DNA from: Solenopsis invicta | Lineage: Eukaryota > Arthropoda > Insecta > Hymenoptera > Formicidae | Length of the DNA stretch: 64,000 nucleotides | Reading direction: 5' to 3' | Assembly (NCBI RefSeq): GCF_016802725.1 | Contig: NC_052668.1 | Location: 26,778,501 to 26,842,500 of the forward strand | Shown: positions 44,311 through 56,471 of the stretch, piece after piece | How positions within the stretch are numbered: position 1 is the stretch's first letter | How the letters are laid out: each line of letters opens with the position of its first letter | The notes under the pieces: model-generated | Database searches by the model: none | What the model saw: the letters and a program-made list of their open reading frames with translations, nothing else | Told to the model about the DNA's origin: nothing | Made by a program: the position numbers and the translations under genes

Positions 44311-45240
44311 GCAACGATCTGCGCATTTTGGACCGGTTCCTTAAGCGACGTCCACTTTTACCCCCGCTTCCGCTCGCCGCCCGATGATCGAGCTCGCGAT
44401 CACGCGAGCGGCGCTCTGCCTCAGGAGCATCCGTAAGTTAAAAATACGCTAGTAGCGTACCTTTCGAGAAAAATTTTTTTTTAACTTAATTTTTATAATA
44501 ACAATAATGTACGGTAATTAGAATTTAGACAATAGCTTTCCACATTACCCTTGAGGTACTTTAGTAGAAGGGCATATATTCAACATACTTCTGAGATGGA
44601 AACGCCCCTGAGGTCACAGCGCTCGGCGCGCGATCGGCAGTTCGGAACGCAGGGTATGTGCGACTCGCCGACCTAGACGTGGCCGGCATACTCCCCGGCA
44701 AAACCCAACTTTTTTCTGCGTCTGGTCTCGAGGCGGATCACGGGACCGAACTAAATATGCGAAGCCTAACAAACCCTAACCCAACAGACCAGGTAAGCAG
44801 TAAATCTGGCTTGGCCTACGCGAAGTGTTCCCAATACTTTCCTGATATTCGGCCGCCCACCAATAACCCCCTCCCCCCTTCGCTAACACTCCGACGAATC
44901 AACCTTGAATATATGTGCTATTGTTTTTTAATCTATATTTTTTCGTGTATTGTAATAGAAAAAATTTCTGATGTGTGCATATTTATTTTTAACAGAACAT
45001 AATGACTGATATAACAACAATGATAATACATTGTTTGGCAACGATCATATCATTTATTTATCATCAGTTTCGCAATTTGCAAAATATGGAATTTAAATAC
45101 ATTTTAGGTAAGTTAATTAGAACTACATAGAATCATTTTTACTGTTTATGCACATTCTCAGGATTAATTAAATTAATATTTCTTTAAAACTTACTTAAAT
45201 TAAAAGTTTATAAAATTAAGCTATTTTAAAAGTTACGTTT
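44311..45240. other. GC-richer unassigned DNA, no gene seen
   Basis: 44310-44460 and 44580-44880 are distinctly GC-richer than the surroundings and contain a GGTATGTG donor-like site at 44652 and a GGTAAGCAG site at 44792. No homologous protein was recognised in any frame. Confidence 0.35.
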
Positions 45241-45242
45241 AA

Positions 45243-45700
45243 CAGGCCGTGTTTTGAATGATTTATTTGACAGCTACGCTGAACTGTGTTACTTTACTAT
45301 CCGTTTTAATGATTTAATAATACCCAAGTTTTGATGCAAAAAACTATTATTCACACATATTTGAGTAACTATAAAAAATTTTTTTGCGCACAATGATTAA
45401 TTGCTGGATTAAAACAACTGATCTATTTTACGAGCACATAAGTAAGATAAACATGAGCGTTTCGTGCAGTAACACAATTTGTTTCATTTTTGTATGTCGT
45501 GTGTATTTTGTGTGACAATAGAATCTTTTTTTTCGCGAATATTAAAAATACTAAATGTTTTGGCCGGTACGCCAACGATGCAATTACGCGGAAAGAGATG
45601 CCTACTAATTATGCAAAACAGGACCATTCATAAAATCGGTTTCTTCCGAGCGGCGCGTTAAAGCCCATGTTACGATAGCGAAGTGTAAAAATCTCATATT
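45243..45700. repeat. Interspersed repeat, copy A (partner 55508-55965)
   Basis: GACAGCTACGCTGAACTGTG, ACACATATTTGAGTAACTAT and AAGCCCATGTTACGATAGCG segments occur in the same order at 55.5 kb with about 10% differences. Direct orientation. No coding signal recognised. Confidence 0.85.
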
Positions 45701-46214
45701 TCGGTTTCTAAATTTGTATGCCATTTTTAACGTTACATAATGTTATGCTCGCTGGTACACACTAACAATTTAATTTATAGCGATACCGCGTTGGATACCA
45801 GCTCGGAACTCTGTCACCTGCTGATGACCTTACATTAATATAGTAATAATTAATCGGCGAAAGATAAAGAAATACAATAGTGTTACATTCCGTTCACTCG
45901 CGAACAAATGAATCACGACAATCTGTATTTTCTTTACACATAGATATTTCACACCAAAGTTATGTCCCGATTCTCGATTTAGTACGTCTCACGTCATTTT
46001 ACGTCCTTGTTTATGTCAAAGATCCAACACGTGTAATTAAACCTGCAAGACCACCCAAAAGACGAAAACTATACTTGAAGGCACCGACATCATTAAGTTG
46101 TCCTAAATTATTTTAAAAAATAATTTTGAAATAATAAGTAATCTAATAAATAGTTTCCTTCTTCTCTTTATATAAAGAGCTAGTAAAATCTTTTCATCTT
46201 TTTTATAATCAAAT

Positions 46215-46725
46215 TCAAATCCTCGAAAAGAGAATCATTATCAAGGTCGTTTCTAAGATTTTGTAGCTAATTCGTGACTTATTACACGTGTACATACTAG
46301 TAATAGAATCTTGAGCAATTATTTCTACAATTCTTTTTTTCATTCCGATCGTTCTTATTCGACGATTACGATCTACATCAACTTTTGATGCCGACATTAA
46401 ACAATTACTATTTAGAATTCTGCGGTCCAGTCGGTTAAAAAGTTTTGCAATCAGGATGCATACGATTTGGATAACGTACTGTATATAATCTTGCTGCACG
46501 TATACTTACACAGTGTGCTTTACCATAAATTAAATACATATCGGCATATTTGTTGTTACTATAATGATGCATTCTTCTTTTATAAACAATAATTTTCTTT
46601 TTATAAACAATAATTTTAAACAATAATATGCTTAGTCGCAAAAGGAAATCATGATAGATGCAATTTTTTTCATTATTTTTTTTATTTGTGTATTTGATAC
46701 ATCTCAATTTTCCCAGAGGTGGCAC
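46215..46725 (-). pseudogene. DUF4817-type transposon helix-turn-helix relic (minus strand)
   Basis: Two overlapping frames give NNKYADMYLIYGKAHC, RYPNRMHPDCKTF and then, after a frameshift, NRLDRRILNSN and VDRNRRIRTIGMKKRI. This is the pattern of the mobile helix-turn-helix domain annotated as DUF4817 in insect transposon proteins (YxxxxPxxxxP, then RxRxVRT). No DDE catalytic domain was seen. Confidence 0.55.
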
Positions 46726-46805
46726 CAGACATTACAAACTTTATGAATATTTTACTGGTCGCATCATCTAAGTATTTCACATAAAAATAACTTTTTGTGA
46801 AAAAA

Positions 46806-47425
46806 GAATGTACCGATATAACAACGAATACAATGATATGTTTAGTTTACTGTGAAGCAAATTGTATAAACGTGCGCACGGAAAGATTGAATGCGAAGCA
46901 TTATCCAAATTGCATGCATTCCGATCGAAAATCTTTTGAGCATTAGATGATCTCGGAATAGTAGAGGAGAAGAAACACCCATGTTTATTTTATATGTAAT
47001 TAAGTGCTGACATATACTTTTCAAAAGTTTAGAAGTGTTCAAGAATAAAAATGACTTATAACTTAATTGTTAGCTGTTGTGCATTAGTATACTGGTAAAA
47101 CTACTAAAAGTTGTCAAACGAATAAGTCTATAAGCAATTGTTAGAATTCGTCACTTAATAATGAAAATAACAGGAGTAGCGGTAATGTCCGCAGTAGCCT
47201 CCTTCTCTTCTAATTAATAAAACTATGTTGAAACTGATGGTGATCGTCGGATAAGAATGATCGAAACAAAAGAGAAAATTTTAGAAATGATTAAAGACAA
47301 TAAATTTACATTTGTGATAAGCAATTAGATGTTAATAACAGTTATATAACAGTTTACAAAATATTGAAAAATGAACAGTTACTTCCGTTTCATCGTGCAT
47401 AGATACAAAGACTAAAAATCTAAGA
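46806..47425 (+). pseudogene. DUF4817-type transposon relic (plus strand), cut by a MITE
   Basis: Shifting frames yield YNNEYNDMFSL, HYPNCMHSDRKSF, DGDRRIRMIETKEKILEMI and VYKILKNEQLLPFH. The last resembles the segment where these proteins continue into a Tc1/mariner-like region. It lies head to head with the minus-strand relic. The MITE at 47438 interrupts it. Confidence 0.5.
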
Positions 47426-47437
47426 AATTATCTATAC

Positions 47438-49079
47438 CAGGGATGGGCATGATTGACTTTTAATGATTAACGATCGATGAATAAAAATTTATTTGTTATT
47501 TAGCCTTTTGTAAATGATGAATAAACATTTAAACGTTTATTTAGTCACTCTTGAATAATGAATAAGCACTTATCTTTATTTAATACATCTTGAATAAGGA
47601 ACAAAAATTTATTTTCCTATTCAATTCTCTTTGAATAACGAAATAAACGACTGAAATTATTATTATTTTTATTCTATAAATTCCATAATAAATGTAATAA
47701 ATATATTATATTAAAAATTTTAAAAACTATGTTAACCGATAATATTTTTTTTTCAAATGCTCCTTTACATTCTTTAATTATCAGTAAAATAATTTTAAAT
47801 TTTTAAAATATATATGATCAGTTAATGCTAAGGTACTTATTTATTACGAACAAAATTATAAATTAATCTTTATTTGGTATTCAGAATTTATGGAATAAAA
47901 ATAATAATAATTTCAGTTGTTTATTTTGTTATTCAAAGAGAATTGAATAAAAAAATAAATTTTTGTTTCTTATTCAAGATGTATTGAATAAAGGTTGTAT
48001 TGAATAAGTGATTATATTCATTATTTAAGAATAACTAAATAACGTTTAAATTTTTATTCGTCATTTTCAAGCAGCTAAATAATGATGAAATTTTTATTCA
48101 TCATTCACAAGTGGCTGAATAACTAATAAATTTTTACTTATTATTTGTGAGATGCTGAATAACAAATAAATTTTTATCCATTATTTACAGAAGAACAAAT
48201 AATGAATAAATTTTTATTCATTATTTATAAGATATTTGTTGTAGAGGCGTTTATTGCGGAATAGTATTCGCTCAAGAAAACACACTTAAGACACGATTAT
48301 AATTATTGAAATAATTAATATTTTAAACGAATGAAATCAAAATTTTAAATAAGCAGTTGTGTAAAAAAGAAAATCGCGGGGTCTATACGCACGGGGAAAT
48401 AAACAAAAGTGAGTTGTTTGGGTTCGAGACACCAACGAAATGAGCCGCTTAGATATAAATACAAAGGCGCTTGTAACGCTAAAATATAAAAAAGAAATTA
48501 TATCAAATTATATTTTTCGACAATATTGAATAACAAATAAACTTTATCCATTATTTACAAGAGGCCAAATAACGAATAAATTTTTATTCATCATTCACAA
48601 GTGGCTGAAAAACGAATAAATTTTTATTCATTATTTATGAAAGGCTGAATAACGAATAAATTTTTATTTATTATTTATATGAGGCGAATAACGAATAAAA
48701 TTTTATTCATAATTCACAAGTGGCTGAATAACAAATAAATTTTTATTCATCATTTATAAGAGGTCAAATAACGAATACATTTTTATTTATTATTTATATG
48801 AGGCGAATAACGAATAAAATTTTATTCATAATTCACAAGTGGCTGAATAACAAATAAATTTTTATTCATCATTTATAAGAGGTCAAATAACGAATACATT
48901 TTTATTTATTATTTATAAGAAGCCGAATAACGATTAAATTTTTATTCATCATTTATATGAGGTCAAATAACGAATAAAATTTTATTTATAATTCACAAGT
49001 GGCTGAATAACAAATAAATTTTTATTCGTGATTTTTTTATTATTTAAATAAAAAATTATTCAATAATGCCCATCCCTGG
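47438..49079. mobile_element. MITE with CAGGGATGGGC termini and internal minisatellite
   Basis: CAGGGATGGGCAT at the left is mirrored by ATGCCCATCCCTG at the right. The interior is largely a degenerate array of GAATAA(C/T)GAATAAATTTTTATTCAT units of about 50 bp, including a near-perfect 120-bp duplication at about 48690-48920. CAGGGATGGGC ends suggest the hAT superfamily. No clear target duplication was found. Confidence 0.8.
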
Positions 49080-49089
49080 ATACAAATAA

Positions 49090-49520
49090 GGTGTTATAGC
49101 CTAGCCATAACACGGTGCATGGCAACAAGAATCAGTTACCACGACCCGAAAGTAAAACCACTTAGCAAGCACCTTCGCAATACGAGGCAAAATCAACAAT
49201 CCCATAAATCCATCGGGCAACGACCGAAAATGTGTACGCGCGTACGCGCTAACAAAGCGGAAGTAATTGCGCCAAGCAGCGGCTTAGCGTAATCACTTCA
49301 GTATAAAAAGACCGCCCGACAATCGAGCAGCGCAGTAGCTTTTATGTATCTATACGCACTCTCGAAACACTTTCAAAGCGCGCAATAGTTAGAGGGTTTC
49401 TAGCAATAGCTAATTCGGAACAACTTTCTATACACTCTACTAGAGTCCCTAGATTCGGAACGCACCTTTATGGATAATGCACCTTCGTGGATAACGAAGT
49501 GTATCATGAACTAGCTGCAA
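49090..49520 (+). promoter_or_regulatory. Candidate promoter or solo LTR
   Basis: A GC-richer block with a TATA-like AGTATAAAAAGACC at about 49300 and a CAGCGCAGTAG start-like region 30 bp on. It begins with TGTTATAGCC and ends near CTGCA. It could be a solo LTR or a host promoter. No target duplication and no second copy were found in the window. Confidence 0.3.
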
Positions 49521-51113
49521 TAGGGGAGACCGGGGATAAAAGTTCCGATTTTAAGAAAATATCAAAAATAACTAGTAAAATAATTTGTTGTTCCTTTGAC
49601 TATTGATTGATTTATCATCAAATTTATTGTATTTTAGGATTATAAGGTTAATTGTAGTATATTATCATTGATTTTTGTACAAAGTTATTTATAAGTGTCA
49701 GAGTCAGAGAGGAACGTTTTACCCCTTTATGGGGTTAGTTGTTACTGCACTGGGGTAATTTGTTACCAAAAGATATAAAGTCGTTTAAAGAAAAAAAGAA
49801 AACATCTTTTAATAAATCAAAACACGTGAATTACATTTATAATTAATATTTAATGAGGTAACAAGACAATCAGGTACATTAAAGCTAAACAACTGATATT
49901 TATATTTAATTATAATTATGTTAACAATCATAGAGTTTATAATAATTATAAATCACATTTAAAACTATATTTTATCTCATTTTTTTGTGACAAACATTTG
50001 TATTTATGAGATCAGTACTTTGAAATGATCTTTACGATCCTTCTAAATAATAAATTTAAAAATCTAATCTAAATAATAATAAAATAAAATAATGATCAGC
50101 TTTTTAGGAAAACAATATTAAGATAATCTTTGTGATCTTTTTACGTACCTAATTTAAATAATAATAAAATAAAAATGTAATCAACCTTTTAGAAGAACAA
50201 TAAAAAGTTAAATATTAAAAACTAAAAAAAAAGCAGAAATAAGAACATTTTATTAAAATAAAAAATTTTTTACCTATGAAAATATGGCGCTACCGGATAA
50301 GAAAAGCAAGGAAAAGAATTGACAGAACGAATGCAATAAATGTAACACTTGTAAAATATGCGTTTTAAAAACAATTAGAAGTAAGTTACAGATTAAGTTT
50401 CTTTAACATTTAAATAACATTGTAAGTTATTATAATTTTCTAAGTTACTATTATACTTTACAACATTTGATTATTAGATAGATATTTAAATATCTAACAG
50501 CGTCAAGTTTTTGTAGTTTAAAAATTTTTTATTTTAATAAAATTTTCTCATTTCTGCTTCCACTTTAATTCTTTGACACTGAATGTTGTATATTCCATTA
50601 AAACTTTTTCTGTCTTTTGTTATATGTCCGCATCCTATAACAAAATGAGAATCGATATAGACAATTGCACATATGCGACAGGGCAAATTTTTCCAAGGTA
50701 ACAGCGTACCCCAAATTATGGTAACAACTAGCCCCATTCGACACATGTAACATCTTGATACAATTTTTTGCCTACATATTAAAATAGACTAGTAAACACT
50801 AGTGTATCATATTTCTGAATGTCTATCCATTTACATAAACACAATAAATAATAGGAACTACCTTAAATAAGCGAAATAGACCAAAAAATTACGATGGACA
50901 AATATTTACTTACTTGATTTACGAGCATGTCTTTGCACAGACCGCGGCGTAAATTAAGTTAAACGCTACTTGCAATATTAAGATAGTTGCCGCACTTGCG
51001 TGATCGGTTGTTGTTTCGTGACGTACTTAGAACATATCGCTATTTTTTTTTATTTTGAAATTATAATCACCGTAACATTGTACCCCAGGAACATCTTACC
51101 TCGGCCTCTCCTA
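49521..51113. mobile_element. Transposon remnant with 26-bp imperfect terminal repeats
   Basis: TAGGGGAGACCGGGGATAAA at the left end is mirrored at 51088-51113 by ACCTCGGCCTCTCCTA, with 6-7 mismatches over 26 bp. The interior repeats the motif GGGGTAA/TTACCCC and is otherwise AT-rich. No transposase was recognised. The right end abuts the first exon of the prenyltransferase. Confidence 0.65.
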
Positions 51114-51535
51114 CTTGGTTTTGAACATCATAAAGACCGGAAAGGTTCCCAGGCACGTAGCGTTCATCATGGATGGTAACAGACGCTACGCGAAGAAACA
51201 AAACATGACAACAAAGGAGAGACACTCAAAGGGGTATGTATCTTTGAGAAAAGAGTTTGCAAATGCTAATCTGTATATGTGTTACATATTTTATTTGTGA
51301 CAGGTTTGATAAAATGATTGAAACGTTGAAGTGGTGCATGGACATTGGTATTAAAGAAATCACAGTTTATGCGTTCAGCATAGGCAACTTTAATCGTAGC
51401 CAAGAGGAACTTGATGGCCTCATGGACCTCAGTAGGCAGAAATTTAACAACCTCTTAAAAAATATGTATGTATTTTAAATCAAGCGTTACAATGCGGCAC
51501 AATTTTAAATCTTCCCAAGCAGGAAAGAAATAGTT

Positions 51536-52570
51536 AAAAAATGTTTTTTAAATGTTTATTTTTTTTTTAATATTCTTTTTCTCAACTCATTTTAGAAAAA
51601 AAAAATTTATTTAATATTTATTTAACATTTTTTTTTACTGAAGAATTATTTTAAAAATTGTTATCTCAAAAATACGTTTTTAAAACGTTTATTTAATATC
51701 ATGTAAACATTTATTTTTTTTGAATTAGTTATTTCAGAAAATGATTTCAATTAACATTTTTTAAACGTTTAATTAACGTTTTATAAATATTTATTTGTCA
51801 TTAATAATTCATTTGAGATAACGATTTTACAAAATATTTTTAAAATGTTTATTTAATATTATGTAAACATTTATTTGCTATTAATTGTAGATTAGAAAAA
51901 ATGATTTCAATTAACATTTTTTAAACGTTTATTTAACGTTTGGTTAATATTTAGTTTTCATTAATTATTCGTTTAACGAAATAATTTCAGTTAACATTTT
52001 TTAAATCTTTATTTAACATTATGCAAACATTTATTCCTCATTAATTTTTCATTATACAAAATAATTTCAGTAAACATTTGCGTAACGTTTATTTAATATT
52101 TTTTCAATACTTTGTTTTTTTATATGTACTAGCAAAACAAGCGCGCGTTACACAACTTTCGATATTATATATAAGCTTCAAATTATAAATTTACTATTAA
52201 TCCTGGATATACATAACATGAAAATGCGATCTCTGCGATAACAGTAGCTCACGATCAGTGTGTAGCGCGGGAGAAACAAAATCAGCATTACGAAAAAGCG
52301 TTAACAATAAACATTGAAAGATACAATTATCGATTTATAATATCGAATAACATGCACTTTTTCAGATAGAGAAAGATAGGAGAAATATTTTTCAAGTTTT
52401 TATTTTTTATGAATTATTCATTTCAATAAATAATTTTATTTAACATTTTTTAATGTTTATTTAACATTATATAAATTTGCTTTTAATTATTCACTTGAGA
52501 AAATGATTTCAGTAAATATTCATATAACATGTACTCAATATTTCTTTAATATTTTTTTAATGTTTATTTT
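51536..52570. repeat. Degenerate AT-rich tandem repeat in the DHDDS intron
   Basis: AACATTTTTTAAACGTTTAT and TTATGTAAACATTTATT-like units recur every 80 bp or so. A non-repeat block at about 52128-52385 interrupts the array. Confidence 0.75.
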
Positions 52571-52580
52571 TTATGAAGTA

Positions 52581-52782
52581 CACCCACGGTAATTGATTCT
52601 GTCCCTCAGAATATTTTCTAAACTGAGAAGTCACCATTTTTCTACATACTCGCAGTTCATGATTAATATAATGACTAGAACTTATTGATCGTTACGTTAA
52701 TCATGAAATGTAAGTATGTAGAAAGATAGCGACTCCTCTGTTTGGAAATTTTCCACATGGACAGAATCAAAGTCCTTGGGTG
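52581..52782. mobile_element. MITE (202 bp) with TA duplication
   Basis: CACCCACGGTAATTGATTCT and its mirror AGAATCAAAGTCCTTGGGTG form terminal repeats, flanked by TA at 52579-52580 and 52783-52784. This suggests mariner-like mobilisation. The interior folds on itself (TCTACATACT and AGTATGTAGA). Confidence 0.8.
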
Positions 52783-52784
52783 TA

Positions 52785-53950
52785 CACAAGACTTAACGTC
52801 GTTATCGTTTTCGTTATTTTTTTACGGTAACGAGCGTCATCTTTTTATGTCTTAACGGTAACGTCGTTACATTTTTACAGTAACGGAATTCATCCGTTAC
52901 TTTTTCATTACTTAGTTCCTTATTATCTATTCAATAGATCGCGCGCTGATCGCGCATTAGAGTATTGATTGGATACAAATATTTTTATCCAAATCAAATG
53001 GAAGAATAAATTTTCAAAATCATAATAATGCGCAATGTACATACAATTAGAAAATGATTTTAAATATTCACTTACTCATTAAATTAGTTTAAAATTGATT
53101 TGTATTGATCAATTTTTTTATATTGATCAATAATGTTTGATTAATCATCATTCCTAATCAATCATAATCATTCAAATGTGATGATTATGAATCGTAATTG
53201 TAATAAATTTTAGTGAAAGAATCAGTTTTTGAGTGAACATAGAATGTTTTTATATCACATAATAAATAGATTTTTTGTCATTGTTCTATATTAAAAGACT
53301 CCATACGATTTGAGTAAGAAAAAAACATCGGTTAAATTTTTTATTTTTAATATTTTACAGTTTTTTGACAAAAATTCAATTAATTGATAATATTTTTTTT
53401 ACATAAATTGTATGGAATTTTTTCCAAATTTTGTATTTACTATGGTATAAAAACTTAAAATTTCTTTCGTTATGAATACACACACACACACATATATTGT
53501 TGAAAAAATTTTGATTTATTTCTGAGATGTAAAATGTGACGAAGTTTAAATCTAAAAACAATGTTTAATCTAAATGTCTATAAAAATTGTGCAGTATAAA
53601 AATAGTAAAAAGTAAATAAGATATTAATATAAGGAATTCGAAAAATTATTAGACAAGTTAAATAAATATAAAAAAAACTATGTTCTATACAATTGTATAT
53701 AAGTTTAGAGAATTTAAAGTTTTAATATTTACTATTACATGCAATATTAATTATTAAATAAAGTAATTTTAAAATCTAATAACTTGATACTTTAGCATTA
53801 GAAAAAAATGACAACAAAATAACAAATCGTTATTTTCAAAGTAACGGTAACGGTAACGAGTTACTTTTATAAAATCACTAACAAATAACGTTAACGAGTT
53901 ACTTTTTACAAAATGTAACGCATTACTTTTATAAAGTAACGTGCCTAACC
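52785..53950. repeat. GTAACG-rich repeat, possible further MITE
   Basis: Both ends are rich in AACG/CGTTA motifs (52797-52920 and 53835-53945) in roughly inverse orientation, around an AT-rich core. The terminal repeats are too degenerate to define. Confidence 0.4.
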
Positions 53951-54668
53951 TTGATTTTTAGATACATATTGATGGATGCTGGAGTGTGCTTTCGTGCGTT
54001 TGGAAATTTGTCCTTGATCCCAGAAGATATACACCAATTAATCGCTCAAATTGTAATTGCCACTAAGGATAATAATAAAGCATTTTTAAATTTTGCTGTC
54101 GCTTATACGTGTAAGTATATGACCATCGTAAATCATATTTATATATGCACTCACTTTTACATTTTGTACTAAATGCAAATGAAAATTTACATTATTTTCC
54201 AATGTTACGTAAATACGTAATTTAGAAATATATATTTTTATATTTTTTTATGTTTGCAGCAAGGGATGAACTTACTCATGCAATAACAGATATAGCAACG
54301 GCTGTAAAACATACTGAAATCTTACCAGAAGATATTACCGAAGATATAATATCTGACTATTAGTACACTTACCAATCCTCAAATCCAGAGTTATTGATTC
54401 GTACGTCTGGAGAATATCAACTTAGCGACTTTTTGATGTGGCAGGTAAGAGAACGTACTTTATTCTTGTGACTTAAATATATATTTCTTCTCATAACTTA
54501 TCAAAGCAGATCTGCATTTAAATAATTTTACTAATTTTTTTTTAGCTTTCCAACGCTTGCCTCTACTTTACTGATACCTTATGGCCTGAATTCGACTTGT
54601 GGAACTTGCTCGGTGCAATCTTTTATTATCAAAAATGTTATTCTAACTCACAAAAAGGATATATTTAG

Positions 54669-55507
54669 GAAAAACTCCCTTTTCTACAGCATTTTATAGT
54701 ATTCCAACTTTAGACAGAGTATATGCTAGTAACATCCGCAAACCGACCTATTCGAACGTATTTTGTCCAGCTTTTTTATGTAAAATAGTCACAAAAATTT
54801 CCACTTACATACTATATGGATCGCATTTGCCCTAACAAAACTTTGCTGCCGTGACGTTCGAATTCTAGTTGATCAAAAAAGTTGATCAACCATATCAATC
54901 GAAAGAGGAGATTTCAAACTTTTTTTACGTCTTGCTCCGAACGTCCCATCTCATTCCGTCTTCAAATAGCAAGCGTTCAAAGCTTCATATGGGGTCAGAT
55001 CCACTTACGTGTTTAAGAGTTAAATTAAGATTACATTAACTTAAGTTAAATTTAAAAGTTAATTTTAAAAAATATTATTACATTAAATTAGATTACTCTA
55101 TTTTATAATAGTAAAACAATTGCAATCATCCAAAATAAATTTAACATTTTGTTTTTAAATTGAGTTTAATGGCACTTTTATATGAAATAACAAAGAAATA
55201 TTATTATTTAAATAAGATTACTTTTTCCTTTCACAATTTCTTTTTCTTACATAATCTTTTTACGTAAATACTTTTAACGTAAAAAATGATGTTTATGATT
55301 TAAGATTCATATGTATTTTAAAAATAACTATTTGAAGTTAAAAATTTGTTTATTCAAAATTAATTAAGTTAAAAAGTAAAACATTTATCTTTCTAATTGC
55401 ATAACGTTTAACTTTTTGACTAGTTACTACTCAACCATGCATATACTGCTACATAAATAATTTATTATAAATTAATTTATTATATTGAAATAGCATATAA
55501 AAATGAT
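54669..55507. other. No gene seen
   Basis: AT-rich sequence downstream of the DHDDS remnant. Nothing recognisable. Confidence 0.5.
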
Positions 55508-55965
55508 AAGCCGTGTTTTAGATGATTTATTTGACAGCTACGCTGAACTGTGTTGCTTTCCACAGTGATTTTACTAACCATTTTAATGATTTTATAATAT
55601 CCAACTTTTGATGCAAAAAATTATGATTCACACATATTTGAGTAACTATAAAAAATTGTTTTGCGCACAATGATTAATTGGTGGATTAAAACAACTGATT
55701 TATTATACAAGCACATAAGTAAGATAAACATGAGCGTTTCGTGCAGTAACACAATTTGTTTCATTTCTGTATGATTTCGTGTAACAATAGAATTTTTCTT
55801 TTTATGATTATTAAAAATGCTAAATATTTTGGACGGTACGCTGACGATGGAATTACGCGAAAAGAGATGCCTACTAATTATGGAAAACGGGATCATTCAT
55901 AAAACCAGTTCCTCCCGAGCGACGCGTTAAAGCCCACGTTACGATAGCGAAAAGTAAAAGTCTTA
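55508..55965. repeat. Interspersed repeat, copy B (partner 45243-45700)
   Basis: Same order of segments as copy A, plus an insertion of about 15 bp near 55560 (CCACAGTGATTTTAC). Confidence 0.85.
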
Positions 55966-56017
55966 CAAAAGCGATAGTATTTCATGCGGACTACTGAGCG
56001 TTACATTCGATTACTGA

Positions 56018-56471
56018 TTTTGGTTGGGTTTCACTTTTGAATTTTACAATGCCTATTATGTCTCGAATGGCTCTTGACCAAATCCTCGGAGGCCAACGCA
56101 GCCATCAACGATAGCTCTGCAGCAAGTACAGTGGCGCAAACAATTTGGGCGAGTCTTTTGGCATTTTGAGGTTCCGTGGGATGTCCACCTTTGATTCCCA
56201 GCATCCCTAGGCACGCTCCTTGTGCCGGTAGAACAGTGCCACCGCCAATCGTGCCGACTTCGATGCTGGGCATCGTGCAGGTCATACGTAGATCTTTACC
56301 ATCTACACCCCACAATTCCGTCAATGTTAGACAATTGCTGCTAACGATGTTTTGTGCTGGATCCTGTCCAGTGGCGATGAAAATTGCGGTTACAATATTG
56401 GCGGCGTGAGCGTTGAAGCCGCCTACACTGCCTGCCAAGGCTGAGCCGATCAAATTCGTTTTATTGTTAAG
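56018..56471 (-). pseudogene. HMGCR: HMG-CoA reductase exon, left arm of palindrome
   Basis: Reading leftward from 56471, the frame gives LNNKTN, IGSALAGSVGGFNAHAANIV, ATGQDPAQNIVSSNC, CTMPSIEVGTIGGG, LPAQGACLGMLG and VKSHSRHNR. These are the C-terminal catalytic-domain blocks of HMG-CoA reductase, the rate-limiting enzyme of the mevalonate pathway (HMG-CoA to mevalonate, ER membrane). Only the 3' exon region is present, with no membrane domain and no upstream catalytic residues. Two or three residues are missing or altered near TEPQNAK. It is a duplicated fragment. Confidence 0.9.

Larger units (their letters stand above)
51114..54668 (+). pseudogene. DHDDS: Dehydrodolichyl diphosphate synthase subunit, truncated pseudogene
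   Basis: Five exons with consistent phases: about 51114-51233, 51304-51465, 53962-54110, 54260-54444 and 54546-54668. They carry PRHVAFIMDGNRRYAKK (catalytic Asp and diphosphate site), WCMDIGIKEITVYAFSIGNF, FGNLSLIPEDIHQLIAQ, NKAFLNFAVAYT, LLIRTSGEYQLSDFLMWQ (the substrate-binding RTSGE block) and LYFTDTLWPEFDLWNLLGA. DHDDS makes the long cis-polyprenyl diphosphate for dolichol at the ER together with NUS1. Here the 5' end is lost at a transposon edge and a TAG at 54361-54363 interrupts the fourth exon. The last exon stops at 54666-54668, earlier than in the usual protein of about 330 residues. The intron between exons 2 and 3 (2.5 kb) is swollen by repeats. The partner fragment at 7.3 kb is a different paralogue. 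Confidence 0.9.

Noticed and set aside
44776..44792. Telomere-like AACCCTAACCC
   Set aside because: Only about two units and embedded in unrelated sequence.
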